A stretch of 64,000 nucleotides of DNA, from NCBI RefSeq assembly GCF_005405925.1, contig NZ_BJHV01000001.1:6758001-6822000 (forward strand), read 5' to 3'. This document shows, piece after piece, positions 8,045 through 15,854 of this stretch. Numbering within the stretch: the first letter of the stretch is position 1; every line of letters starts with the position of its first letter. This stretch comes from Streptomyces antimycoticus. Its GTDB lineage: Bacteria; Actinomycetota; Actinomycetes; Streptomycetales; Streptomycetaceae. Below the pieces are notes generated by a model. The model saw nothing but the letters and a program-made list of their open reading frames with translations. It did not search any database and was not told where the DNA came from. The translations under genes and the position numbers were made by a program.

Positions 8045-8332
8045 TCAGTCCAGCCACCGCGAGGCGAGCCCGGCGAGGTAGGAGAGCGTCAGGGCGGTGG
8101 CCGGGAGGTGGAACCACGCGGTGGTGTGCAGCAAGGAGGCGTAGACGGCGATGGCGCCGGCGACCCAGGTGCTGGTGCACCAGCCGCAGTTGACGAGATA
8201 GGAGGGCCGGGAGTCGTCGCCGAAGCGGTCGGCGACCCAGGTTCTGAACCCCGCCGCCAGCGTGTCCTTGGTGATGAAGCGGGTGATACGGCAGGTGGTG
8301 CCGAGGGCGAGGAGGAATGCGGCGAGGCTCAT
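8045..8332 (-). CDS. DUF1360-like small membrane protein
   Basis: 95 residues from ATG 8332, which is preceded by a strong ggggaggg site; the longer frame to 8575 lacks one. The sequence starts MSLAAFLLALGTTCRITRFI, a hydrophobic segment. A central CGWCTSTWVAG motif follows, then a hydrophobic stretch to the C-terminus (TALTLSYLAG), so two or three membrane segments are likely. The Cys-x-x-Cys and fold pattern match the DUF1360 family, seen in phages and Gram-positive chromosomes. It pairs with the downstream 54-residue gene. Function is unknown; prophage remnant or domesticated phage genes are possible. Confidence 0.75.
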   Translation of the reverse strand: MSLAAFLLALGTTCRITRFITKDTLAAGFRTWVADRFGDDSRPSYLVNCGWCTSTWVAGAIAVYASLLHTTAWFHLPATALTLSYLAGLASRWLD

Positions 8333-8795
8333 CGGATCGCTCCCTCCCCGGGTGGTCCCGCACGGGTTGGCACTGCCGATGTCACTCATTAGAGGCACGG
8401 TGGAGGACGGCAGGCCATACTCCGGCCGCGCGTTCCCCCGAATAGCGGAGCGCTTGTCATACAAGCTCGCCGCCAGGCGCGCCCAGATGCGCCAAACGAG
8501 TGATGGCAGCCCCGGAACCTTGAGCGACGGGGGTGGGCGTGGATAACTGGAAACGTGCCGCCGAGGATGCCTCATACCTCGTAGGCCATCCAGGAGCCGG
8601 GCGTTCGTCCCGTAGCTCCGCTCTCATCCGGCGCTTCGATCCCGCGCCCTGACCGGCCGCCCGGCGGCTTTCCGTTCCTCCGGTGCCGGCCTGCCTCGAC
8701 CGCGCGGCGACGACGAGGCGTTGACCAGCGGCTTGCCCACGACATCGGCATGCCGTCGGCGCATATCAGCCGAACCCTTCCCGGGAGGACCAACC
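8333..8795. other. Intergenic region, divergent promoters expected
   Basis: No convincing gene in 463 bp. It separates two divergent transcription units (DUF1360-like leftward, IPT/TIG rightward), so promoters for both are expected. The only clear site is the gggagga Shine-Dalgarno at 8783-8789 before the IPT/TIG start. Frames on either strand here have poor third-position GC bias. Confidence 0.5.
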
Positions 8796-9719
8796 ATGAC
8801 CTCGACCGCTCTCGCGACCGCCGCCCCCACTGCGGCCAACTGGCCCCCGTCGCAGGTGGGGCTGCCGTTGCTGCTGTCCGTGGTGCCCAACTCGGGCCCC
8901 GCCGCCGGTGGGAACCTCGTCCAGCTCAACGGGCAGAACCTGCGCAACGTGATCAGCGTGACCTTCGGCGGCGTGCCCGCCCAGATCGTCAGCCAGAGCG
9001 GTTCCGGTGGCGGCGGCTGGGATGGTGACTGGGGCGGCGGCTGGGGTGGCGGCTGGGGCGGTGGTGGCTGGCCGGGGAATCCCACCAACGACATCGTCGT
9101 GGTGATAGCCCCGCCGCACGCGCCCGGGTCCGTCCAGGTCCTGGTCACCACCACGGTCGGCACCAGCAACAGCCAGGTGTACACCTACGTGGCGCCGACG
9201 CCGCCCACCGCCATCTCCATCACCCCGACCGTGGGACCGACCACCGGCGGCACCCTGTACTTGATCACGGGCACCAATCTGACCGGCGTCACCAGTGTCA
9301 CCTTCGGCGGGAGCCCGTCTGCCATCCTGACCATCAACCCGGGCGGGACCAGCCTGATCGGCATCACCCCGGCGGGCCCGCCCGCGGGCGGCAACGTCGC
9401 CGTCACGCTGAGCGGCCCCAACGGCACCACCACCGTCCCGGGCGGTTTCACCTACTTCGTCGCGCCGCCCGCCCCGGTGCCCACCACCATCACGCCCACC
9501 ACGGGACCCGCCGCAGGCGGCACCCCGTTCACCGTCAACGGCACCAACCTCGGCGGCGTGCTGGGCGTGCTGTTCAACGGCGTCCCCGCCACCGGTGTGG
9601 CCGCCACCGCCACCACGGTCACCGGCGTCACCCCGGCCGGGGTGCCCGGCACCGCGACCGTCACGCTGGTGACGGCCGCCGGGACCGTCACCGTCCCCGG
9701 CGGCTTCCTCTACGTCTGA
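8796..9719 (+). CDS. IPT/TIG repeat protein with Gly/Trp-rich loop
   Basis: 307 residues made almost wholly of three immunoglobulin-like IPT/TIG domains. Each opens with a P..GP..GG signature: VVPNSGPAAGGNLVQLNG (about 28-110), ITPTVGPTTGGTLYLITG (about 135-220) and ITPTTGPAAGGTPFTVNG (about 229-307). Each contains the conserved VTFGG-type beta strand. The first domain has an inserted loop of GGGW and GDWG repeats near residues 70-95. No signal peptide, lipobox, LPXTG or membrane segment is visible: the N-terminus is MTSTALATAAPTAANWPPSQ. IPT/TIG domains normally sit on cell-surface or secreted proteins, so export by an unusual route or a cytoplasmic role are both open. Start ATG 8796 follows gggagga. 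Confidence 0.85.
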   Translation: MTSTALATAAPTAANWPPSQVGLPLLLSVVPNSGPAAGGNLVQLNGQNLRNVISVTFGGVPAQIVSQSGSGGGGWDGDWGGGWGGGWGGGGWPGNPTNDIVVVIAPPHAPGSVQVLVTTTVGTSNSQVYTYVAPTPPTAISITPTVGPTTGGTLYLITGTNLTGVTSVTFGGSPSAILTINPGGTSLIGITPAGPPAGGNVAVTLSGPNGTTTVPGGFTYFVAPPAPVPTTITPTTGPAAGGTPFTVNGTNLGGVLGVLFNGVPATGVAATATTVTGVTPAGVPGTATVTLVTAAGTVTVPGGFLYV

Positions 9720-9740
9720 CGCGCACATCCGGCCGGACCG

Positions 9741-9779
9741 CGCCGGTCACCGGGACCCGTCAGGGCCCGGTGACCGGCG
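9741..9779. terminator. Bidirectional terminator
   Basis: 14-bp perfect inverted repeat (9741-9754 with 9766-9779) between the convergent IPT/TIG and XRE-regulator genes. The right arm overlaps the last codons of the regulator. Confidence 0.8.
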
Positions 9780-10620
9780 ACGTCCGTTCGAGCTGCTGAG
9801 TGCCGATGACCTCCAGGACCTGCAGCCTCTCGTAGCTCTCCGTGCCGGGTGTGGCCGTGAAGACGAGGAGCGCGTGTTCCTGGTCGGGGTCGAGGAGCGA
9901 CTGGCAGTGGAGGGTGAGCTCGCCGACCTGGGCGTGCGCGAAGCGCTTCTCGTCGGTGTAGGTGAGGCCGACCTCGTGCTCGTTCCAGATGGCCGCGAAC
10001 TCCTCGCTCTCGTCCAGGAGCCGGCGGGCCAGGTCCGCGGCCGGTGAGTGCGGGCCCTGCCGGGCCGCGGTGCGCCGCAGCTGGGCGGTGAAGACGCGGC
10101 CGTGGGCCGGGTGGTCGGATGCCGGGTAGATCAGCCTCGACGCGGGGTCGGTGAACCACCGGTAGACCACGCTCCGGGCCGGGCCGGTGTAGCGGGTCTG
10201 GTCACCGAGCAGCGCCGTCGCCAGCCGGGTCTGGACGAGTGTCTCGCCAAGGGGGCCCATGATCTGCGCCGGGGTGTCCCGCAGCCGGTCCAGGATGCGC
10301 ATGAGCCCCGGGCTGATGTGATCGGCGCGCAGGGTGCGCCGGGGGGTGGCGTGGCCCGCGAGCAGGAAGAGGTGATCGCGTTCGGCCAGGGACAGGCGGA
10401 GTCCGCGGGCGATCGCGGCGATCATCTGCTCGGAGGGCTGCGGGCCGGTTCCCCGCTCCAGGCGGGCGTAGTAGTCGGTGGACATACCGGATAGTTCGGC
10501 GACCTCTTCCCGGCGCAGGCCGCGGGTGCGCCGCCGGGCCCGGTGCGGCAGCCCGATGTCCTCGGGCTGGAGGGCCTCACGGCGGCCCCGGAGGAACTGG
10601 GCGAGTTCCGTGCGATCCAT
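9760..10620 (-). CDS. XRE-family transcriptional regulator (MmyB-type ligand domain)
   Basis: 286 residues. The N-terminal helix-turn-helix spans about residues 5-80 (LRREEVAELSGMSTDYYARLERG). The C-terminal ~190 residues match the MmyB-like ligand-binding region (SVVYRWFTDPASRLIYP, LTLHCQSLLDPDQEHALLVF). Proteins of this build usually repress or activate a divergent oxidoreductase gene. Here a short-chain dehydrogenase lies divergently with an inverted repeat between them. ATG 10620 was chosen over the frame start at 10683 because agaagg precedes it and the family begins there (MDRTELAQFLRGRREAL). Confidence 0.9.
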   Translation of the reverse strand: MDRTELAQFLRGRREALQPEDIGLPHRARRRTRGLRREEVAELSGMSTDYYARLERGTGPQPSEQMIAAIARGLRLSLAERDHLFLLAGHATPRRTLRADHISPGLMRILDRLRDTPAQIMGPLGETLVQTRLATALLGDQTRYTGPARSVVYRWFTDPASRLIYPASDHPAHGRVFTAQLRRTAARQGPHSPAADLARRLLDESEEFAAIWNEHEVGLTYTDEKRFAHAQVGELTLHCQSLLDPDQEHALLVFTATPGTESYERLQVLEVIGTQQLERTSPVTGP

Positions 10621-10711
10621 GGCCTTCTCTTCCCTGCCGCTCTTTCCCGCCGCGGCAGCCGCCGACATGCCGCGATCCCTCACTCCCGACCAGTGTGCCG
10701 ACGGGGCCGAG

Positions 10712-10744
10712 GCTTATCCATGGTCTGCCGATCAGCGGATAAGC
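10712..10744. promoter_or_regulatory. Candidate operator between XRE regulator and SDR gene
   Basis: An 8-bp inverted repeat, gcttatcc (10712-10719) and ggataagc (10737-10744), with a 17-bp spacer, in the 199-bp divergent gap. Its position suits binding by the adjacent XRE regulator. Assignment is by inference only. Confidence 0.45.
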
Positions 10745-10819
10745 GTGTCCTTGTTGCGCACCGCGGCGCCGGGTCGACTGGGGCCAACCCAAGAATGTCC
10801 AGAGACAAGGCCCCACACC

Positions 10820-11563
10820 GTGAAAATCAGTGGAAACACCATCTTCATCCCCGGCGCGACCTCGGGCATCGGTCTCGGGCTGGCCCTGCGCCTCCACGCG
10901 GCGGGCAACAAGGTCATCATCGCCGGACGCCGCGAGGAGCAACTGCGCCGGATCACCGCCGAGCACCCCGGTGTCGAGTCCGTCGTGATCGACACCACCG
11001 ACCCGTCTTCGGTCAAGAAGGCGGCCGAGACGGTCCAGACCCGCTTCCCCGAGACCAACGTGTTGATCACCATGGCCGGGATCATGCGGCCGGAGGACTT
11101 CCACACCGGTGACTTCCTCGGCACGGCCGAGGCCACGGTCGACACCAACCTGCTCGGCCCGCTGCGCCTGATCGCCGCGTTCACGGAATTTCTGGCGGCC
11201 AAGCCGGAGGCGACGCTGATGACCGTCTCCTCGGGCCTGGCCTTCGTGCCGCTGCCGCTCACCCCGACCTACAGCGCCACGAAGGCGGCGATCCACTCGC
11301 TGACCTCCGCCCTCCGCGTCCAGCTCGCGGACACCGGCGTCCAGGTGATCGAGCTGGTGCCGCCGGCGGTGCGCACCGCGCTCATGGGCCAGGAGAACGC
11401 GGAGAACGCGATGCCGCTGGAGGACTACCTCTCCGAGGTCATGACCCTCCTGGAAACCCGGCCCGACGCCGACGAGATCCTCGTCGAAAACGTGAAGCTC
11501 CTCCGCTTCGCCGAAGCGAACGGCAGCTACGACGAGGTGCTCGGCCTGCTCAGCAGCCACTGA
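10820..11563 (+). CDS. Short-chain dehydrogenase/reductase (DltE-like)
   Basis: 247 residues. The Rossmann motif near the N-terminus is IPGATSGIGLGLALRL (TGxxxGIG class). The NAG-equivalent is reduced to TMAGIM, the catalytic Ser is in TVSSGLAF, and the active-site YxxxK is YSATKAA. The order Ser-Tyr-Lys is complete, so it should be an active NAD(P)H-dependent oxidoreductase. Sequence such as GIMRPEDFHTGDF resembles the DltE/YdfG-like subgroup; the substrate is unknown. The start is GTG 10820 (VKISGNTIF). It is transcribed away from the XRE regulator, which probably controls it. Confidence 0.9.
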   Translation: MKISGNTIFIPGATSGIGLGLALRLHAAGNKVIIAGRREEQLRRITAEHPGVESVVIDTTDPSSVKKAAETVQTRFPETNVLITMAGIMRPEDFHTGDFLGTAEATVDTNLLGPLRLIAAFTEFLAAKPEATLMTVSSGLAFVPLPLTPTYSATKAAIHSLTSALRVQLADTGVQVIELVPPAVRTALMGQENAENAMPLEDYLSEVMTLLETRPDADEILVENVKLLRFAEANGSYDEVLGLLSSH

Positions 11564-11696
11564 CGCCCCCGTGGGCCTCGACGGCCGGGCCATGGTCGGC
11601 CGACGAGCGCACGCTTCCTGGGCGGTGGGGACGCCGTGCCGTCAGGTCAATATGTGTCTGAAGCACGGACTGAGGGGCTCGATCCCGCTTCATTGC

Positions 11697-11740
11697 TTGA
11701 CTCTGCCGCTCTATCGTGTGCATTCTGCACACGATAGAGC
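11697..11740 (+). promoter_or_regulatory. Promoter overlapped by a 33-bp perfect palindrome
   Basis: Arms of 15 bp, gctctatcgtgtgca (11708-11722) and tgcacacgatagagc (11726-11740), flank a 3-nt centre (ttc). A TTGACT hexamer at 11697-11702 with a -10-like cattct at 11721-11726 (18-bp spacing) would put the palindrome over the -10 region. This fits repression of the FAD monooxygenase gene, probably by the MarR-type protein encoded just after it. Confidence 0.7.
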
Positions 11741-11750
11741 CTCCGGTGCG

Positions 11751-13283
11751 GTGAGTGACCCCCGGAGGGCCGACATCTGTGGAAGGCGGAGCCATGCCCC
11801 GAACCCCGAACCCGAAGTGATCATCAGCGGCGCCGGCGCGGCGGGGCTGACCCTCGCCATCGACCTCGCCCGCAGAAACGTCGGCTTCCTGCTGATCGAC
11901 AAGGCAGCGGAGCCCTTCATCGGGTCCCGCGGCAAGGGCATACAGCCCCGTAGCCAGGAAGTCTTCGAGGATCTTGGCGTCATCGACCGGATCGTGGCCT
12001 CCGGCGGGGAGTACCCCGTGCAGCGCTACTACACCGAGCGGGGGCCGGTCGACCGGCCCGCCATCGAGATGCCGGACCCGACGCCCGAGGAGCCGTACCA
12101 GATCCCGCTGCTGGTCCCGCAGTTCCTCACCGAGCGCCGTCTGCGCGAGCGACTCGCCGAGCTCGGGCACGCCCCGTTGTACGGCCACGAGCTCATCGGC
12201 ATCGACCAGGACGGCGACGGCGTGTCCGCGCGCATCGCCACACCGTCCGGGGAGCGGGCCATGCGCGCCGCCTACCTCGTGGGCGCCGACGGTGGAAGGA
12301 GCTTCGTCCGCAAGTCCCTGAACATCGGCTTCCCGGGCAAGACGCTCGGCGTGCGGGCCGTCGTCGCCGACGTGCGCGCCGACGGTGTCTCGGCGGACGC
12401 CTGGCACCGCTGGGGCCAGGGCATGGATACGCAGGTGTCACTGTGCCCGCTGTACGGCACGGACATGTTCCAGTACCAGGCGGCCCTCCCCTTCGACGTC
12501 GACATCGACGTCTCGGCGGCGGGCCTGACCGCCCTCTTCCACGAGCGCACCGGCCGCACCGACATCGTCGTACGAGAGGTGCCGTGGGCGTCCGTCTTCG
12601 AGATGAACGCCCGCCTGGCCGACACCTATCGGGTCGGCCGGGTGTTCCTGGCCGGTGACGCCGCCCACGTCCATCCGCCGACGGGCGGGCAGGGCCTGAA
12701 CACCAGCGTGCAGGACGCGTACAACCTCGGCTGGAAGCTGGCCGCCGTCCTGGACGGAGCGCCGATTTCCCTCCTGGACAGCTACCAGCAGGAGCGCCGC
12801 CCGGTCGCCGAGGCTGTCCTCGGCCTGTCCGAGCGGCTGCTGGAGGCCGCGAAGGACCGCTACACCAGCCGTGGCCGCGAGGTCAGCCAGCTCGACCTCG
12901 GCTATGTGGACTCGCCCCTCACGCTCCCCACGCCCCATCGGGACAAGGGCCCGCTGGCCGGTGAACGCGCCCCCGACGCGCCCGTCACCGGTGCCGGAGG
13001 GCTCGGCACCCGGCTGTTCAGCCTCTTCCAGGGGCCCCACTGGACCCTGCTGGGCCACGAAAGCGACCGCACCGCAGCCCCGGCCGCACGCAAGGGCCTG
13101 CACATTCACACCACCGGCCCGCGCGGCGATCTGACCGACCCCGGGGGCCACCTCCGCGACGCGTACGGTCTGGCGGCCGGGCAGTGGGTGCTCATCCGCC
13201 CCGACGGATACATCGCCGCCATCGCCGACACCGCCGATCTCCATACCGTCGAGGCCCACCTCGACACCGTCGGCTCGTGGTGA
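11751..13283 (+). CDS. FAD-dependent aromatic monooxygenase (start region uncertain)
   Basis: PheA/TfdB-type flavoprotein hydroxylase of about 500 residues. It has the FAD dinucleotide motif [17 protein letters not shown], the DG motif VGADGGRSFVRK, the GD motif RVFLAGDAAHVHPPTGGQG and a C-terminal thioredoxin-like domain (WVLIRPDGYIAAI). It should hydroxylate an aromatic substrate with NAD(P)H and O2. The N-terminus is odd. The ATG at 11794 has the good ribosome site (ggaaggcgga) but its frame ends after eight codons, while the enzyme frame is open back to GTG 11751, which has no ribosome site. One missing base near 11797-11810 would explain this and give MPPNPEPEVIISGAG. The MarR gene follows after 49 bp. 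Confidence 0.85.
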   Translation: MSDPRRADICGRRSHAPNPEPEVIISGAGAAGLTLAIDLARRNVGFLLIDKAAEPFIGSRGKGIQPRSQEVFEDLGVIDRIVASGGEYPVQRYYTERGPVDRPAIEMPDPTPEEPYQIPLLVPQFLTERRLRERLAELGHAPLYGHELIGIDQDGDGVSARIATPSGERAMRAAYLVGADGGRSFVRKSLNIGFPGKTLGVRAVVADVRADGVSADAWHRWGQGMDTQVSLCPLYGTDMFQYQAALPFDVDIDVSAAGLTALFHERTGRTDIVVREVPWASVFEMNARLADTYRVGRVFLAGDAAHVHPPTGGQGLNTSVQDAYNLGWKLAAVLDGAPISLLDSYQQERRPVAEAVLGLSERLLEAAKDRYTSRGREVSQLDLGYVDSPLTLPTPHRDKGPLAGERAPDAPVTGAGGLGTRLFSLFQGPHWTLLGHESDRTAAPAARKGLHIHTTGPRGDLTDPGGHLRDAYGLAAGQWVLIRPDGYIAAIADTADLHTVEAHLDTVGSW

Positions 13284-13332
13284 CCACGCGCACCGGCCGC
13301 GCCCCATCCGTGTGGCGGTAGTCTCTGGGGCC

Positions 13333-13821
13333 ATGGCCACACGACGCCGGCGGCAGGTCACGCTGCGACGGCTGCACGAATCGATCATCGACCTGATCGC
13401 GATCATGAACCAGCCGCACCGGGACGAGATCCTCATCGCCGAAGCGGGCATCCAGCTCGACCGTGCGCTGTTCCCCCTGGTCGTGGGCATCCACCGGTTC
13501 GGCCCGATCGGCGTGGTCGAACTCGCCGACCGAGCGGGCCGTGACCATACGACCGTCAGCCGCCAGGTCGCCAAACTCGCCGAACTCGGCTTGGTCGAAC
13601 GCCGTCCCAGCCCCGACGACCGCCGAGTCAAGGAAGCCGTCCTCACCGACGAGGGCCGCCGCGTCATCGACGCGCTCGACGCCGCCCGCAGCCGCCTCAA
13701 CCAGCCGGTCTTCGAGCAGTGGAGCGACCGGGACCTGCTCGAACTCGAACGCCTCATGCGGCGCTACGTGGACGACCTGGTCGGCTGGTCCGCGGCCACG
13801 AAGGCCGCGGACGACCGCTGA
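13333..13821 (+). CDS. MarR-family transcriptional regulator
   Basis: 162 residues with the winged helix-turn-helix of MarR proteins: GVVELADRAGRDHTTVSRQV (recognition helix region), then LVERRPSPDDRRVKEAVLTD (the DxRxxxxxLT wing motif). The ATG at 13333 (MATRRRRQ) follows ctctgggg. It lies just downstream of, and co-directional with, the FAD monooxygenase, so both are likely controlled from the palindromic operator at 11708-11740. MarR proteins are usually released from DNA by a phenolic ligand, which would suit an aromatic hydroxylase; this is inference. Confidence 0.9.
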   Translation: MATRRRRQVTLRRLHESIIDLIAIMNQPHRDEILIAEAGIQLDRALFPLVVGIHRFGPIGVVELADRAGRDHTTVSRQVAKLAELGLVERRPSPDDRRVKEAVLTDEGRRVIDALDAARSRLNQPVFEQWSDRDLLELERLMRRYVDDLVGWSAATKAADDR

Positions 13822-13824
13822 TCC

Positions 13825-14025
13825 TTACGCCGTGCCGAGGTGGTCGAGTCGCCCGGCCTTGGCGCTGCGTATGAGGTCGCGGAGGGTGCCGGGGTTAGTG
13901 GTGAGGATGGTCTCGGGTTCGTCGCTCTCGCGAAGCCGGATCGTGGCGTTGTCGAGTGCGGAGACGTACAGGCAGGCGTTGCCTTCGGAGCTGTACGAGG
14001 ACTTTCGCCAGTCGTCAGTGCGCAT
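13825..14025 (-). CDS. DUF397 small protein, copy 2
   Basis: 66 residues beginning MRTDDWRKSSYSSEGNACLY, the family signature (WRKSSYS), and ending with the DLIRSAKAGRLDHLG tail. It is a close paralogue of the adjacent gene (14037-14237), so the pair arose by tandem duplication. DUF397 proteins accompany whiJ-like regulators in Streptomyces, where they act in the same pathway; the biochemical role is not established. It is probably cotranscribed with the XRE/DUF5753 gene upstream and is convergent with the MarR gene. Confidence 0.9.
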   Translation of the reverse strand: MRTDDWRKSSYSSEGNACLYVSALDNATIRLRESDEPETILTTNPGTLRDLIRSAKAGRLDHLGTA

Positions 14026-14036
14026 GCGTTCCCGCC

Positions 14037-14237
14037 CTATCCCTTGCCGAGGTGGTCGAGCTGCCCTGCCTTGGCGCTGCGTATGAGGTCGCGGAGGGTG
14101 CTGGGGGTGGTGGTGAGGATGGTGTCGGGTTCGTCGCTCTCGCGAAGCCGGATGGTGGCGTCGCCGGGCGCGGAGACGTAGAGGCAGTTGGCCCCTTGGG
14201 AGCTGTACGAGGACTTCCGCCAGTGGTGGGTGCGCAT
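14037..14237 (-). CDS. DUF397 small protein, copy 1
   Basis: 66 residues beginning MRTHHWRKSSYSSQGANCLY. ATG 14237 was chosen because it aligns exactly with the start of its paralogue; the longer frame to 14270 adds an unrelated Arg-rich stretch. It lies 10 bp downstream of the XRE/DUF5753 stop codon, suggesting one operon. The two copies differ mainly in the middle (ALDNAT versus APGDAT), so both appear maintained. Confidence 0.9.
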   Translation of the reverse strand: MRTHHWRKSSYSSQGANCLYVSAPGDATIRLRESDEPDTILTTTPSTLRDLIRSAKAGQLDHLGKG

Positions 14238-14247
14238 GCGTTCCCTC

Positions 14248-15099
14248 TCAGGTGTCCTGCGTGATGCCATGGATCAGGTCGCGCGACTTCGCGGGCTCAA
14301 GGGCGCAGCTTTCCATCCGGTCGAGTACCGAGCGATACATCACCAACTTGGCCTCCGCGTCGATGAACTCGCAACCGTGTTCCGTGTCCAACTGGACGGT
14401 ATCGAGCTGTGGCACCGGACCGTGCGCATAGACGATGGGCTGGCCCGAGCCGGGGAACGTGCCACCGCCGAAGGGGATCACCAGGATGGTGATGTGGTCG
14501 TGTTCGCTCATCTCGATGAGGTGGGCGAGCTGCTCGCGAGTCGTCTCCGGGCCACCGAAACCCATGCGCAGGGCCGCCTCGTGGAGGATGACCGTCAGCG
14601 GGATCGGCTGGTCTCCGTAGAGGACCGCCTGCCGCTTGATGCGAAACGAGACCCGGTGCTCCACCTCGTATCCCGCGAGGGGCGGAATGGCCTCGCTGAA
14701 GATGGTGCGCGCGTGCTGGGTGGTTTGCAGCAGGCCGGGCATGTGGACCACCGACGCGATGCGCAGGGCTGCGGCGTGGTGCTCCAGCTCGGCAAGGTCG
14801 AGCAAGCCGGGGACAAGGATCTCCCGGTACTCCTCCCACCAGCCACGGGTGCGCCCTCCGGTCATGGCGGCCAACTCCTCGACCAGCCGCGTGTCCGCGC
14901 AGGTGTAGTTGCACGCCATGGTGCGGACGCGGTCGGCCCCTACGGCGTACCGTCCGGCCTCGATGTTGCTGATGCGGGATTGGTTGACGCCGAGGAGCGT
15001 GGCGGCTGCGGTGGTCGACAGCCCCGCACGGTCGCGTAGCTTGCGCAGTTCAGCGCCCAATCGTTGCTGACGCAGCGTCGGGGCGGTACTCGGCGGCAT
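14248..15099 (-). CDS. WhiJ-like XRE regulator with DUF5753
   Basis: 283 residues. An N-terminal helix-turn-helix (LRKLRDRAGLSTTAAATLLG, then QSRISNIEAGRYAVG) is followed by the DUF5753 domain from about residue 95. The DUF5753 landmarks are present: HMPGLLQTTQHARTIF, ILHEAALRMGFGG and TILVIPFGGGTFPGSGQP. This matches the WhiJ/AbaA-ORFA-D type loci, where such a regulator, a DUF397 protein and an anti-sigma-like ATPase lie together and affect development or antibiotic production. All three parts are here. ATG 15099 (MPPSTAPTLRQQ) was preferred to the 15132 start. Confidence 0.92.
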   Translation of the reverse strand: MPPSTAPTLRQQRLGAELRKLRDRAGLSTTAAATLLGVNQSRISNIEAGRYAVGADRVRTMACNYTCADTRLVEELAAMTGGRTRGWWEEYREILVPGLLDLAELEHHAAALRIASVVHMPGLLQTTQHARTIFSEAIPPLAGYEVEHRVSFRIKRQAVLYGDQPIPLTVILHEAALRMGFGGPETTREQLAHLIEMSEHDHITILVIPFGGGTFPGSGQPIVYAHGPVPQLDTVQLDTEHGCEFIDAEAKLVMYRSVLDRMESCALEPAKSRDLIHGITQDT

Positions 15100-15252
15100 G
15101 GTTTGTCCTCCCGGTCGGCACACAGTGTGCACGTGTCACCCACACAGGGCAACTTGGCCCATATTTCGTCGCTGGAATGGAATATAGGCCATCACAGGTT
15201 CTACGGTGTGTGCCCGGACACCGCACAACTCATCGCACAAACCGGAGACTTC
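15100..15252. promoter_or_regulatory. Divergent promoter region of the whiJ-like locus
   Basis: 153 bp between the divergent XRE/DUF5753 and ATPase genes. It is less GC-rich than its surroundings (catatttcgtcgctggaatgg, 15160-15180) and contains gtgtgcacgtgtcaccc around 15123-15140, with a cacgtg-centred partial palindrome. It is the probable autoregulatory site of the WhiJ-like protein. Confidence 0.5.
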
Positions 15253-15747
15253 ATGCCCACCCCTGCGCCGGAAAACCCCTGGTCGTACTCGCTACGCCTG
15301 CCCCACGACCCCCGTGCCGCAGCCATCGCCCGGACCACCCTCTGTGCGGTCCTCGCCCGGCACGGCATGGGTGGCCTCACCGACCCCGCGACCCTCGTGA
15401 CCAGTGAGGTGGTCACAAACGCCTACCGCCATACCACCGGTCCGGCCGAAATGCGCATCCGCGCCGTGGAGGAGGGGCGTCTGCGGATCAGCGTGTGGGA
15501 CACCAATCCGGATATCCCGCCGCCCTTCGACAAGCCCCCGGCCCTTTTCGACCGCTCGTGCGCCCTCGCCGAGGCCGCCGCGAACACCGAGGCCACCTAC
15601 GGACGCGGCCTGCTCATCGTCCGGATCTGCGCCGACAACTGGGGCGGCTACGCCCTCGCCGACGAGCTCTTCGGGCGGAGCGGCAAGCTGCTCTGGTTCG
15701 AACTCGCACCGCAGCCGCCCCGCGACGCCTACGAGATCGCCGCCTGA
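15253..15747 (+). CDS. Anti-sigma-factor-like ATP-binding protein (whiJ locus)
   Basis: 164 residues with a GHKL/HATPase_c fold of the RsbW/SpoIIAB class. The N-box is TLVTSEVVTNAYRHT, the G1 box is around SVWDTNPD, and the G2 box is TYGRGLLIVRICADNWG. It probably acts as a serine kinase or anti-sigma factor, or has become a partner of the neighbouring XRE protein as at the abaA/whiJ loci. ATG 15253 follows ccggaga; the longer frame to 15064 overlaps the divergent gene. It ends at a shared terminator with the symporter gene. Confidence 0.88.
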   Translation: MPTPAPENPWSYSLRLPHDPRAAAIARTTLCAVLARHGMGGLTDPATLVTSEVVTNAYRHTTGPAEMRIRAVEEGRLRISVWDTNPDIPPPFDKPPALFDRSCALAEAAANTEATYGRGLLIVRICADNWGGYALADELFGRSGKLLWFELAPQPPRDAYEIAA

Positions 15748-15777
15748 GACGCGCGGAAATGGGCGGGGTCGGCGAAA

Positions 15778-15828
15778 CGGCGAACGGGCCGTCGGCTCCC
15801 GCCAAGGGGGCCGACGGCCCGTTCGCCG
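15778..15828. terminator. Bidirectional terminator
   Basis: Perfect 19-bp inverted repeat (15778-15796 with 15810-15828) with a 13-nt loop between the convergent ATPase and symporter genes. Confidence 0.85.
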
Positions 15829-15854
15829 TCAGGAGGCGCAGAGCGCCGCAGGCG

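Noticed and set aside
8572..8793. Small minus-strand frame between DUF1360-like and IPT/TIG genes
   Set aside because: No ribosome site, poor codon bias, lies in a promoter gap.
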